Notes: generated by a model from the letters alone, not told the origin. A stretch of 64,000 nt of DNA from Chitinophagaceae bacterium (GCA_022843585.1 JALHNJ010000011.1:1-64000), one strand, 5' to 3'; shown: positions 52,846 to 61,985, numbered from the stretch's first letter. Numbers and translations: made by a program.

Positions 52846-53226
52846 ATGAATTTTCCTCAAAATCTCAAATACTCAAAGGAACACACCTGGTTATTGGTTG
52901 AAGGCGATACAGGTACAATCGGCATTACTGAATTTGCTCAAAGTGAATTAGGAGAAATTGTATATGTTGACTTACCAAACACTGGAAAGTCATTTAAACA
53001 GGATGAAGTTTTTGGTTCAGTAGAGGCGATTAAAACTGTCAGTGATTTATTTATGCCAGTCTCTGGCAATGTAATTGAAATTAATAAAGATGTAGTGCAG
53101 CAACCTGCATTGGTAAATGAATCTCCATTTGAAAAGGGATGGATGCTGAAAATTAAAATCACCCATGCAGATGAAATAAACAACCTGCTTACGTCAGAAC
53201 AATACCAGCAATTATCCGGTCAATAA
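52846..53226 (+). CDS. gcvH: Glycine cleavage system H protein
   Basis: The product has 126 residues with a typical start (YSKEHTWLLVEGDTGTIGITEFAQSELGEIVYVDLP). GSVEAIKTVSDLFMPVSG carries the lipoyl-Lys site. In glycine breakdown it shuttles the aminomethyl group between P and T proteins; no gcvP, gcvT or lipoate gene is nearby. Its place as the last gene of an ArsR-type operon is odd: a lipoyl dithiol is a known As(III) target, so a spare or special H protein may matter there. Confidence 0.9.
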   Translation: MNFPQNLKYSKEHTWLLVEGDTGTIGITEFAQSELGEIVYVDLPNTGKSFKQDEVFGSVEAIKTVSDLFMPVSGNVIEINKDVVQQPALVNESPFEKGWMLKIKITHADEINNLLTSEQYQQLSGQ

Positions 53227-53235
53227 TACATTGTA

Positions 53236-53370
53236 TCAGATTTTAAAACCATCAGATACTAATATCGGGCAATTATCTTCCGGCAATTCAGGGTCACAAT
53301 CATCTGCACATTTATTTACTCCATTCGGCAGCAGAGTTCTGTCATCCAGAAAGTCAGTTTGTGATGCCAT
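53236..53370 (-). CDS. Possible 44-residue acidic Cys protein downstream of mntR-like gene
   Basis: An ATG at 53370 lies 9 bases after the regulator's stop on the same strand and opens 44 codons: acidic overall, with NKCADDCDPELPEDNC (three Cys, several Asp/Glu), a plausible metal-binding layout. It lacks a clear Shine-Dalgarno, as is usual here. It would be co-transcribed with the repressor. Confidence 0.45.
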   Translation of the reverse strand: MASQTDFLDDRTLLPNGVNKCADDCDPELPEDNCPILVSDGFKI

Positions 53371-53379
53371 TTAACAAGC

Positions 53380-54036
53380 TTATAGTTTTTCTACTAAAAG
53401 TCTGTCACAAACAATATGGCTTAATGTATCACTACCTTTTTTATTATGGCTAACTGTCATACTGCCATCAAATTTTTCAACAGTTTTTATTTTTAATTTT
53501 ACCCCAAGGGAAAGTTCACGAAGATTTAGGAATTTTAAAAAATCGTCTGTTGTATGAATAACTGCCGCCAATCTTACAGTGTCCCCCTCTTTGCAACTAC
53601 TTAACTTTTCATATTTTATCCATTCCATTTTACCGGTCTTATCCGGAATGGGTGAACCGTGTGGGTCTATTTTAGGATAACCCAAAAGAGCATCCATCCT
53701 TTCAAAGAAGTTTGGTGAATGAAGATGTTCTATCTGTTCTGCTATTTCATGTACTTCTTCCCAACCGAATCCCATTTTTTGAACCAGGAACATTTCAGTA
53801 AGACGATGTTTACGAATAATTAAACCTGCTTCTCTTTTGCCTTTCTCAGTTAGCCGGAGTGGTTTATAACTTTCATAATGAACCAACTTCTTTTCAGACA
53901 ACTTTTTCATCATACTATTGACAGTCGGCATTTTTATACCTAATTGCTTGCTGAGTTCATTAGCACTTACCTCACCTTTATCAGCAGATAGATTAAAAAG
54001 TGCCTTTAAATAATTTTCTTCTGTGTAAGAGTGCAT
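53380..54036 (-). CDS. mntR-like: MntR/DtxR-family metal-dependent repressor
   Basis: The 218 residues have an N-terminal winged helix (MPTVNSMMKKLSEKKLVHYESY), a dimer and metal domain (HRLTEMFLVQKMGFGWEEVHEIAEQIEHLHS) and a C-terminal FeoA/SH3-like domain. The metal-site position that is Cys102 in DtxR reads Glu100 here, as in Mn-sensing MntR, with Glu103 and His104 following; the position of MntR Asp8 is Asn8. This points to Mn(II), perhaps also Fe(II). Its promoter and the divergent one each carry an operator. It should block both when metal is ample. Confidence 0.9.
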   Translation of the reverse strand: MHSYTEENYLKALFNLSADKGEVSANELSKQLGIKMPTVNSMMKKLSEKKLVHYESYKPLRLTEKGKREAGLIIRKHRLTEMFLVQKMGFGWEEVHEIAEQIEHLHSPNFFERMDALLGYPKIDPHGSPIPDKTGKMEWIKYEKLSSCKEGDTVRLAAVIHTTDDFLKFLNLRELSLGVKLKIKTVEKFDGSMTVSHNKKGSDTLSHIVCDRLLVEKL

Positions 54037-54040
54037 TTGG

Positions 54041-54127
54041 CAAAGGTAAATAATAGCTTAGAGTCTTCAAAGTAAGATTAAATAGATAATAATAAATTTG
54101 TTAGATGACTCTAAGTTATTACTTTTG
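54041..54127. promoter_or_regulatory. Divergent promoters with two MntR/DtxR operators
   Basis: Minus strand: TTTG (54071-54068), 19 bases, TACCTTTG (54048-54041), then ATG 54036. Plus strand: TTTG (54097-54100), 19 bases, TACTTTTG (54120-54127), then ATG 54153. Operator TTAGATGACTCTAA (54101-54114) sits directly after the plus -33; the related TTAGAGTCTTCAAA (54058-54071) covers the minus -33. Thus both promoters place one operator between the -33 and -7 elements. Confidence 0.85.
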
Positions 54128-54152
54128 TGGATATCACTTAATTATTTAGGCA

Positions 54153-55352
54153 ATGAAAAAAATATATATTGTGATTGCTTGTATAGTGGGGGCGGTAATG
54201 CTGATACAAGCCTGTTCAAAGTTACATCCCGGTGCCCCGACTGATGATGAGCTTTTGGATGGGCCTGTAACAGGGCTTTCATACGAACAAAACAGGCAAT
54301 TTTTAGCGGGCGATGTTGCTTTTAATGATGAGATATTTACCGCTCAAACGGGGCTGGGTTCCATTTTTGTAGCCTCAAGTTGTGGGAGTTGCCATGCTGG
54401 GGATGGCAAAGGACATCCATTCACAACCCTTACAAGATTTGGCCAGGTAGATAGCACAGGTAACAACTTTCTTCACTTAGGCGGACCGCAACTGCAAAAC
54501 AAGGCCTTACCCGGTTTTACTCCGGAGCAAATACCAGCAGGTGCAACTTTTTCAAAATTTACACCACCTGCAAATACGGGGTTAGGTTTTTTAGAGTTTG
54601 TAACAGATGCCTCAATCCTCGCAATGGCAGACCCCACAGATGCTAATGGTGATGGGATTTCAGGTGTACCAAATTGGAATTATCCACCCAATTTTGTTAC
54701 AATCCCTTCCAATTCTATTTCACTAAATGGTAAATACATTCACCGGTTTGGTAAGAAGGCGGCAGCTTTTAATTTATTACATCAAACTGTTAACGCTTAT
54801 AATCAGGATATGGGTATTACCTCATCTTTTTTTCTGAAAGATGTTTATTCAGGATTAGATATAGACCCGGAAGTTTCCAATCAAACTGTGCAGAACGTTG
54901 TATTTTATTTGCAAACACTAAAAACACCTGTTCAGCGTAATCCGGAAGATGCAGAAGTGATACAAGGAAAGAACATTTTTATACAAGCTGGTTGCGAAAG
55001 CTGTCATAAGCAAACTTTACAAACAGGCTTTTCTCCTATTGCTGCATTATCAAACAAATCATTTCATCCATACACAGATATGCTTTTGCATGATATGGGT
55101 TCCGCCTTAGATGATGGCTATACAGAGGGGAGTGCAAAAACATTTGAATGGCGTACACCGCCATTGTGGGGTTTAGGATTGTCGCCTAATTCACAAGGAG
55201 GACAGTATTTCCTATTGCATGACGGCAGAGCAAGAACCATAGAAGATGCAATACAATTGCATGGTGGAGAAGCTTCACAAAGTAAAAATAAATTCAACCA
55301 ATTATCAAACGCAGATAGAAAAGCTCTGCTTAAATTTTTAAAATCTTTATAG
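54153..55352 (+). CDS. Di-haem c-type lipoprotein oxidoreductase (DHOR/DUF1111 family)
   Basis: The product has 399 residues with a lipobox ending in Cys21 (LIQAC). Two haem c motifs: CGSCH (77-81) and CESCH (281-285), in an arrangement related to di-haem peroxidases. The family ending YFLLHDGRARTIEDAIQLHGGEA is clear. It is periplasm- or surface-exposed and could move electrons to or from a metal. DUF1111 proteins are known neighbours of imelysin genes in iron-related operons; here the partners are a Rieske protein and a porin instead. MntR-type operator control implies expression under metal shortage. Confidence 0.85.
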   Translation: MKKIYIVIACIVGAVMLIQACSKLHPGAPTDDELLDGPVTGLSYEQNRQFLAGDVAFNDEIFTAQTGLGSIFVASSCGSCHAGDGKGHPFTTLTRFGQVDSTGNNFLHLGGPQLQNKALPGFTPEQIPAGATFSKFTPPANTGLGFLEFVTDASILAMADPTDANGDGISGVPNWNYPPNFVTIPSNSISLNGKYIHRFGKKAAAFNLLHQTVNAYNQDMGITSSFFLKDVYSGLDIDPEVSNQTVQNVVFYLQTLKTPVQRNPEDAEVIQGKNIFIQAGCESCHKQTLQTGFSPIAALSNKSFHPYTDMLLHDMGSALDDGYTEGSAKTFEWRTPPLWGLGLSPNSQGGQYFLLHDGRARTIEDAIQLHGGEASQSKNKFNQLSNADRKALLKFLKSL

Positions 55353-55354
55353 GA

Positions 55355-55801
55355 GTGGATAGAAAGAACTTTATCAAAAGCTGCGGGTTTGCCTGTATTG
55401 GAGGCACGGCAATGGCTGCTGTATTTCAAAGTTGCACAACTGTTAAAATTTTGAGTGGTCAGATTACCGGAGATGATTTGATTGTGCCTGTTACAGATTT
55501 TGAAACAAGAGCAGGAAATGAAAAATATTTTAAAAAATATATAGTAGTGCAAAATGACCTTTTACAGTATCCCATTTGTGTGTACCGATTTAATGAAAAT
55601 GAATACGCAGCCTTGTGGATGCGGTGCACTCACCAGGGAGCAGAACTGCAGGTATTTGGAGATAAACTGCAATGCCCTGCACATGGAAGTGAGTTTAGCA
55701 ACAAGGGGGTGGTACAAAATGGTCCGGCTGATAATACACTAAGAACCTTCCCTGTTACTATTGAAAAAAACCAGCTTAAAATTTCCCTGAAAGCGATATG
55801 A
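55355..55801 (+). CDS. Rieske [2Fe-2S] protein
   Basis: The product has 148 residues from a GTG (55355) with AGGA just before it, 2 bases after the haem gene. The cluster ligands are CTHQGAEL (Cys91, His93) and CPAHGSEF (Cys107, His110). The N-terminus (IKSCGFACIGGTAMAAVFQSC) is a signal or lipoprotein-type segment. No oxygenase partner is present, so electron transfer with the di-haem protein is likely. It overlaps the porin gene by four bases. Confidence 0.85.
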   Translation: MDRKNFIKSCGFACIGGTAMAAVFQSCTTVKILSGQITGDDLIVPVTDFETRAGNEKYFKKYIVVQNDLLQYPICVYRFNENEYAALWMRCTHQGAELQVFGDKLQCPAHGSEFSNKGVVQNGPADNTLRTFPVTIEKNQLKISLKAI

Positions 55802-57027
55802 CAAGAACATTTGTTATTACAACTATCATTCTATTTTCCTGTATTAGATTGCAGGCACAAATAGACCCTGCATTATTAAGACGTATTCCGAAAGACACAG
55901 TTAAACAAACGATGAATATGGATGCAGTTTATAACAGGCCCTTTGTGTCAGTGGGAAAACTGCCGGTTTCATTAGGCGGGTACATGGAAGCAAACTGGCA
56001 GCATTTAGGAACGGATGGCGTTTCAGAAGGACACCAGTTTCAATTCAGAAGGATGACTCTATTCGTTTCTTCTACTATCGGTAAACGGTTAAAATTTTTA
56101 AGTGAAATAGAATTTGAAGAGGGTGGTAAGGAAATAGCCATAGAATTTGCTGCACTTGATATCGAATTGCACCCATTACTTAATCTTAGAGGCGGTGTGA
56201 TATTAAATCCTATTGGTGCTTTTAATCAAAATCACGATGGCCCTAAATGGGAATTTACTGACAGGCCAATTTCAGCTACACAAATGTTACCGGCTACATG
56301 GAGTAATGCAGGTTTTGGACTATACGGTAAACATTATAGTAAGGATTGGATGTTTGGCTATGAAGCCTACCTTTCGGGAAGCTTTGATAATTCTATCATT
56401 GATAATTCTGAAAACAAAACCTTTCTGCCGGCTGCAAAAAAAAATCCTGAGCGATTTGAGGAAATAAATAGTGGCCTTCCTTTGTTTACTGGAAAAGTAG
56501 CGGTCCGAAATAATAAAATTGGTGAGTTAGGTTTATCATATATGGGTGGTGTGTACAACAAATTTCAGGATGATGGTTTACAGATAGATGATAAAAGGCG
56601 GGTGAATGTTTTTGCAATTGATTTCAATAGCACATTGCCCAGGCTTAATACATTTATAACAGGTGAATGGGCATGGATAAAAGTAAATGTGCCATCAACC
56701 TTTACTCAGCAGTATGGTAATAAACAGCAAGGAGGTTTTGTGGATATTGTTCAACCATTAGTAAAGAAGCGAATTTTAGGATGGGATAAAGCAACCGTAA
56801 ACCTCGCCTGCCGAATAGAATATGTTGATTGGAATGTAGGCAAATTCACAAGTACCGGAACTAATATCGGCGAAAATATTTGGAGTATCATGCCTGCTAT
56901 TAGTTTCAGGCCAACGGCGCAAACGGTATTAAGGTTAAACTATCGCCACCAACAACAAAAAGATATTTTGGGCAATCCACCGGCAAAAACAGGCGGCTTT
57001 ATTTTTGGGATTTCCACGTACTTCTAA
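55798..57027 (+). CDS. Porin of the phosphate-selective O/P type
   Basis: The product has 409 residues: a signal peptide to about residue 20 (LQAQ), then a beta-barrel with alternating strands (GYMEANWQHL, FQFRRMTLFVSSTIGKRLKFLSEIEFEEGGKEIAIEFAALDIE) and a terminal aromatic residue (ISTYF), matching the OprO/P-like porin family. It would let a small solute cross the outer membrane. Tight coupling (ATGA) with the Rieske gene makes it part of the MntR-controlled redox operon. Confidence 0.8.
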   Translation: MTRTFVITTIILFSCIRLQAQIDPALLRRIPKDTVKQTMNMDAVYNRPFVSVGKLPVSLGGYMEANWQHLGTDGVSEGHQFQFRRMTLFVSSTIGKRLKFLSEIEFEEGGKEIAIEFAALDIELHPLLNLRGGVILNPIGAFNQNHDGPKWEFTDRPISATQMLPATWSNAGFGLYGKHYSKDWMFGYEAYLSGSFDNSIIDNSENKTFLPAAKKNPERFEEINSGLPLFTGKVAVRNNKIGELGLSYMGGVYNKFQDDGLQIDDKRRVNVFAIDFNSTLPRLNTFITGEWAWIKVNVPSTFTQQYGNKQQGGFVDIVQPLVKKRILGWDKATVNLACRIEYVDWNVGKFTSTGTNIGENIWSIMPAISFRPTAQTVLRLNYRHQQQKDILGNPPAKTGGFIFGISTYF

Positions 57028-57092
57028 TTGACCCTTAAAGTATTGTATTCTTTGCAACCATGTGGCAAGATTCTTCTTTTCCACAATTGTAC

Positions 57093-57100
57093 TATATTTG
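57093..57100 (+). promoter_or_regulatory. -7 element, nearly leaderless DUF6660 transcript
   Basis: TATATTTG is a perfect TAnnTTTG element six bases before the ATG at 57107. No TTTG lies at the usual -33 distance, so an activator may be needed. Confidence 0.6.
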
Positions 57101-57106
57101 CACCTG

Positions 57107-57424
57107 ATGAAATTTATCTTCTTCATAATGGGCTTTTTCTTACTTTACCTGTCCTGCCTCCCATGCGGCGATAGCAAGGAGTGTAATGTAAAGGCTCAGA
57201 CACAAATTTCAGCTACAGATAATCATCAGCAACATCAACACGATACCGAATCCTGTACGCCATTTTGCACTTGTTCCTGCTGTGCAGCGGCTGGATTCTA
57301 TATGCCAGCCTCTAAAGCACAGGTCAATAAAATAGTATTTCAGTCAAAGAAATACGAACTCTACAACATTACCTGCAATACCGAAGCACATTCTTCTATC
57401 TGGCAGCCTCCTAAGTTGTCTTAA
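57107..57424 (+). CDS. DUF6660-type small secreted Cys/His protein
   Basis: The 105 residues have a signal-type N-terminus (FFIMGFFLLYLSCLPC). The mature part contains CGDSKEC, HQQHQHDTESC, CTPFCTCSCC and the conserved end SSIWQPPKLS. The family occurs at the head of Czc-type operons in Bacteroidota. Its nine or so Cys and His cluster suggest metal binding in the periplasm. The start is fixed by the promoter position; a longer frame from 57062 is rejected. Confidence 0.8.
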   Translation: MKFIFFIMGFFLLYLSCLPCGDSKECNVKAQTQISATDNHQQHQHDTESCTPFCTCSCCAAAGFYMPASKAQVNKIVFQSKKYELYNITCNTEAHSSIWQPPKLS

Positions 57425-57499
57425 TTACTTCTTTATTGAATTTGCTGCATAGCCCTGAAAAGGTATGTACTGCATTGTTCATTCACTTTCCATTTTATA

Positions 57500-57643
57500 A
57501 TGGCAACTATAAGAAAGCCCAAAAAGGTTACACAACCTTTGGGAATAAGAGTAATTAAATTCATTGCTATAGCCTTAATATGTATTATTCTTTTAGCAGC
57601 AATAGCGAATAGAATTTTACATTACTACAGGCATATATCTTAA
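57500..57643 (+). CDS. Small single-TM protein before the RND-TolC gene
   Basis: The 47 residues comprise a basic lead (MATIRKPKKVTQPLGIRVIK), one hydrophobic helix (FIAIALICIILLAAIA) and a short aromatic/basic end (HYYRHIS). It ends 11 bases before the RND start at 57655. Small membrane partners of RND pumps exist (AcrZ, CusF-like roles), but homology was not tested. Confidence 0.6.
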   Translation: MATIRKPKKVTQPLGIRVIKFIAIALICIILLAAIANRILHYYRHIS

Positions 57644-57654
57644 TAGACTAAGAC

Positions 57655-60600
57655 ATGCTCAATAAAATAATTCATTTCAGTATAAAACATAAACTCATCA
57701 TAGGGTTAATGACGCTGGCGCTCATCGTTTGGGGTGTATGGAGTGCTGCCAAACTGCCCCTTGATGCCGTACCGGATATTACCAATAACCAAGTGCAGAT
57801 AATTACACTTACCCCAACATTAGCAGCACAGGAAACAGAACAGTTGGTTACTTATCCTATCGAGCAAAGCCTTGCCAACCTTCCTGATTTGGAAGAAATG
57901 CGTTCAATTTCAAGATTTGGTTTGTCAGTAATTACGGTAGTATTTCATGATGACATTGACATCTATTTTGCCCGTCAGCTAATCAACGAAAAACTAAAAG
58001 AGGCAGAAGAAAAAATTCCAAAAGGAATTGGTACGCCGGAATTAGCACCCGTAAGTACCGGTTTGGGAGAAATATACCAATATGTGATTCACCCAAAGAA
58101 AGGTGCAGAAAACAAATACTCTGCAATGGACTTACGTACTATGCAGGATTGGATTGTTGCAAGGCAATTATATGGAACGGCAGGTGTAGCAGAAGTGAAC
58201 AGCTTTGGCGGTTTACTGAAACAATATGAAGTAGCGGTAAATCCTTACCGCCTGAAAGCAATGAATGTAACCATTGCTGAAATATTTTCAGCATTAGAAA
58301 AGAACAATGAAAATACCGGCGGCGCATATATTGATAAAAAGCCTAATGCCTACTTCATCCGGGGTATTGGTTTAATCAGTTCAATGGATGATATAAAAAA
58401 CACTGTCATTAAAAAGGTAAATGATATTCCTGTTTTAGTAAAAGATGTGGCAGAGGTGCAATTAGGTAATGCAGTTCGTTATGGTTCTGTTACGTTCAAC
58501 GGAGAAAAGGAAGTAGTGGGTGGAATTGTAATGATGCTGAAAGGAGCTAATAGTGCAGCCGTGGTTGAACGGGTGAAAGCAAAAATGGAAATCATTAAAA
58601 AATCAATACCCGATGATGTGGAGATAGAGGCTTATGTTGACCGTACAAGTTTGGTTAATCGTGCTGTGGGAACAGTAAAAACAAACCTCATTGAAGGAGC
58701 TTTAATTGTATTGTTAGTACTTGTATTGTTCCTCGGCAACATCAGAGCCGGTTTAATTGTTGCGTCTGCCATTCCGCTCTCTATGCTGTTTGCATTGGGT
58801 ATGATGAATGTTTTTGGCGTAAGTGCCAACCTGATGAGTTTGGGTGCAATTGATTTTGGATTGATTGTAGATGGCGCAGTAATCATTGTGGAAGCAACAC
58901 TGCACTTTCTGGTGATAAAACATGTTGCCGGTAAACTTACCCAACAACAGATGGATGAAGCAGTGGAGACCAGTGCAAAAAAGATGATGAGTTCAGCAGC
59001 CTTCGGGCAAATTATCATACTGATTGTTTACTTACCCATCCTTTCGTTACAGGGGATTGAAGGAAAAATGTTCCGGCCAATGGCACAAACAGTTGGCTTT
59101 GCGATATTGGGAGCATTGATACTTTCTCTTACCTATATTCCTATGATGTCGGCATTATTCCTGTCTAAGAAAACGACCCATAAGAAAAATATTTCCGACA
59201 AATTAATGCACTTCTTTCAACGAGGATATTCTCCGCTTATACGTTGGGCTATCAAGATGAAATATGCAGTAGTAGGGGCAGCAGTTGGTTTGTTAGCCAT
59301 TGCATTAGTTGTTTTCGGAAGAATGGGCGGTGAATTTATTCCGCAGTTGCAGGAAGGTGATTATGCCTTTCACTGCATATTGCCACAGGGAACTTCACTA
59401 ACGCAAAGTGTAGAAACGTCCATGCAGGCGAGCCGCATCATCAAATCTTTTCCTGAAGTAAAAATGGTGGTAGGTAAAACAGGAAGTGCAGAGGTGCCAA
59501 CAGACCCAATGCCACCAGAAGCCACCGACCTTATTATTACACTGAAACCAAAAAGTGAATGGACTACTACAAAGGATTATAATAAGCTGGCGGAAATGAT
59601 GATGGAAAAATTAGAAGCTATTCCCGGCGTTTTCTTTGAAGCATCGCAACCGATACAGATGAGATTTAACGAATTGATGACCGGAGTACGGCAGGATGTA
59701 GCGATTAAAATATTTGGAGAAAACATTGATACACTTGCAGCTCTTGCTCCCCAGGTTGCAAAAATTGTTCAATCAGTAAAAGGAGCAACTGAACCACAGG
59801 TGGAAAGAACCACCGGATTGCCTCAAATCACAATTCAGTATGACCGGGCAAAGATTGCTGGCTATGGGTTGAATATTGAGGACATTAATCATACCATCAG
59901 TACAGCCTTCGCAGGCGAAGCCGCCGGTGTTGTTTTTGAGAATGAAAGAAAATTTGATTTGGTGGTAAGATTAGACAGTGCCAGCCGCACTTCCATTGAT
60001 GATGTAAGTAATTTATTTGTGGCAACTACTGATGGCAACCAAATTCCATTATCACAGGTAGCAACAGTTTCTTTTAAAGAAGGTCCTGCACAGATAAGCC
60101 GTGAAGATGGGAAGCGCAGAATTGTGGTAGGTTTTAACGTAAAAGGCCGTGATGTAGCCAGTGTAGTAACTGAAATACAGGAAAAACTGAATGCCGCAAA
60201 AATTCTTCCCACCGCTTATTATTATACTTATGGTGGGACATTTGAAAATTTACAGGAAGCATCAGCAAGATTGAAGATTGCAGTACCTGTGGCGTTGGCT
60301 TTAATTTTCCTTTTACTCTACTTCGCATTCGGCTCCATGAAAGAGGCATTGCTGATTTATACAGCCATTCCAATGAGTGCTATCGGTGGTGTATTCGCTT
60401 TACTAATAAGAGGAATGCCATTCAGCATTTCTGCAGGTGTGGGTTTCATTGCTTTGTTTGGTGTAGCGGTATTAAATGGCATTGTATTAATCAGCACATT
60501 TAACCAATTGGAGAAAGATGGAGTAAAAGACATCATACAAAGAGTATTAGAAGGAACCAAAATCCGGTTACGACCAGTGTTAATGACAGCTTCTGTTGCA

Positions 60601-61974
60601 GCTTTAGGTTTTATACCAATGGCATTGTCAACCGGTGCTGGTGCCGAAGTTCAAAAACCTTTGGCAACAGTAGTTATCGGCGGATTGATAACAGCAACAT
60701 TTCTTACACTGGTAGTGCTGCCATTGCTCTACATTATTTTTTCATCAAAAAGGAAAACGAAAATGAAGCCGATAGCTACAATCATAACAGCTATCTCTTT
60801 GCTGGTTTTGACTAATAATGTAAATGCACAACAGCCAGCAACCAGGAGAGTAACTGCTAATGAAGCCATCTCATTAGCAAAAAACAACTTGCAATATGAA
60901 ATAAATAATCAACAAATCATAAAGGGAAAAGCACAAATAACTACAGCAACAGCTTTTCAAAAAACCGGGGTATTTGCAGAAAATGAAGATATGCGGCCAA
61001 GCGATAATCAAGGCATCTTAAAAGTTGGCGTATCGCAAAGCATTGCATGGCCGGGTTTGTACAAAGCACAAAAGAACCTGTATAACGAACAGTTGAAATA
61101 TTACCAGGCAAATACAAGTGTCATTGAGTTGGATATTAAAAGGAACGTGAGAACTGCTTACTACCAGCTTTGGTACTTGCAGGATAAACAGCAACTATAT
61201 CACCGTTTAGACAGTATTTATAAATCATTGAATGATGCGGCTATTCTTAAAGTAAAAACAGGTGACAGTCCCGGATTGGATAGTATTGCCGCCAATGTAC
61301 GGATGAGTGAATTACAGGCATTGTTACAACAAATCAATAATGAAATTCAGATACAGCAGCAATCCCTGATGCAGTATTTCAATTCAAGTGAAATGATACT
61401 GCCTTTAATGACGCCGTTAGAAAAATTGCTAATGCCCGGTGGTGGCAACGACAGCCTGCATCCTGTACTTGCTTTACAATCTCAAAATATCAATATTGCG
61501 AATGCCGGTATTTCAGTTATTAAAAATGAAAATAAGCCTGACTTCTCTGGCCGCTTCTTCAGCCAGCGGTTATGGGGTGCTAAAGACCCCGTAAGCGGAT
61601 TTTCTGTGTCAGCAGCTTTTCCACTATTTGGTGCAAGTGCATACAGGAGCAAAGTAAAAGTTGCACAGGCCGAAATAGCCGTACAGCAGAAACAATACGA
61701 CTACGACAAGCAGGTTTATAATACCCGGCAATTACAAATGCAGCAGGAAGTGAGCAAAAACAGGAGTATGTTATCCTTTTATGAAACAACCGGGTTAAAG
61801 CAAGCTGATGAAATCATTAAAGCAGCTTCACTGGCATACCGTGCAGGAGAAATAAGTTTTGCGGAACTGGCACAGTTTCTTACCCAGGCCATAGAGATTC
61901 AAAAAAATTATTTGGAGAACCTGAATGCTTATAACCAGTCTGTCATTCAATACAACTATTACATCAATCAATAA
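57655..61974 (+). CDS. czcA-czcC fusion-like: CzcA-type RND permease fused to a TolC-type channel
   Basis: The product has 1,439 residues. Residues 1-1036 are a complete heavy-metal RND pump; TM4 is SLGAIDFGLIVDGAVIIVEA, the DFG form of Co/Zn/Cd (or Ni) pumps. Right after TM12, residues 1037-1060 (MKPIATIITAISLLVLTNNV, then NAQ) form a clean signal peptide, followed by a TolC-like helical protein to the end. AGGA lies eight bases before the internal ATG (60763), so the channel may also be translated separately. Otherwise the signal segment would act as TM13 and be cut by signal peptidase. The adaptor gene follows 11 bases later. Confidence 0.9.
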   Translation: MLNKIIHFSIKHKLIIGLMTLALIVWGVWSAAKLPLDAVPDITNNQVQIITLTPTLAAQETEQLVTYPIEQSLANLPDLEEMRSISRFGLSVITVVFHDDIDIYFARQLINEKLKEAEEKIPKGIGTPELAPVSTGLGEIYQYVIHPKKGAENKYSAMDLRTMQDWIVARQLYGTAGVAEVNSFGGLLKQYEVAVNPYRLKAMNVTIAEIFSALEKNNENTGGAYIDKKPNAYFIRGIGLISSMDDIKNTVIKKVNDIPVLVKDVAEVQLGNAVRYGSVTFNGEKEVVGGIVMMLKGANSAAVVERVKAKMEIIKKSIPDDVEIEAYVDRTSLVNRAVGTVKTNLIEGALIVLLVLVLFLGNIRAGLIVASAIPLSMLFALGMMNVFGVSANLMSLGAIDFGLIVDGAVIIVEATLHFLVIKHVAGKLTQQQMDEAVETSAKKMMSSAAFGQIIILIVYLPILSLQGIEGKMFRPMAQTVGFAILGALILSLTYIPMMSALFLSKKTTHKKNISDKLMHFFQRGYSPLIRWAIKMKYAVVGAAVGLLAIALVVFGRMGGEFIPQLQEGDYAFHCILPQGTSLTQSVETSMQASRIIKSFPEVKMVVGKTGSAEVPTDPMPPEATDLIITLKPKSEWTTTKDYNKLAEMMMEKLEAIPGVFFEASQPIQMRFNELMTGVRQDVAIKIFGENIDTLAALAPQVAKIVQSVKGATEPQVERTTGLPQITIQYDRAKIAGYGLNIEDINHTISTAFAGEAAGVVFENERKFDLVVRLDSASRTSIDDVSNLFVATTDGNQIPLSQVATVSFKEGPAQISREDGKRRIVVGFNVKGRDVASVVTEIQEKLNAAKILPTAYYYTYGGTFENLQEASARLKIAVPVALALIFLLLYFAFGSMKEALLIYTAIPMSAIGGVFALLIRGMPFSISAGVGFIALFGVAVLNGIVLISTFNQLEKDGVKDIIQRVLEGTKIRLRPVLMTASVAALGFIPMALSTGAGAEVQKPLATVVIGGLITATFLTLVVLPLLYIIFSSKRKTKMKPIATIITAISLLVLTNNVNAQQPATRRVTANEAISLAKNNLQYEINNQQIIKGKAQITTATAFQKTGVFAENEDMRPSDNQGILKVGVSQSIAWPGLYKAQKNLYNEQLKYYQANTSVIELDIKRNVRTAYYQLWYLQDKQQLYHRLDSIYKSLNDAAILKVKTGDSPGLDSIAANVRMSELQALLQQINNEIQIQQQSLMQYFNSSEMILPLMTPLEKLLMPGGGNDSLHPVLALQSQNINIANAGISVIKNENKPDFSGRFFSQRLWGAKDPVSGFSVSAAFPLFGASAYRSKVKVAQAEIAVQQKQYDYDKQVYNTRQLQMQQEVSKNRSMLSFYETTGLKQADEIIKAASLAYRAGEISFAELAQFLTQAIEIQKNYLENLNAYNQSVIQYNYYINQ

Positions 61975-61985
61975 AAAATAAAACG

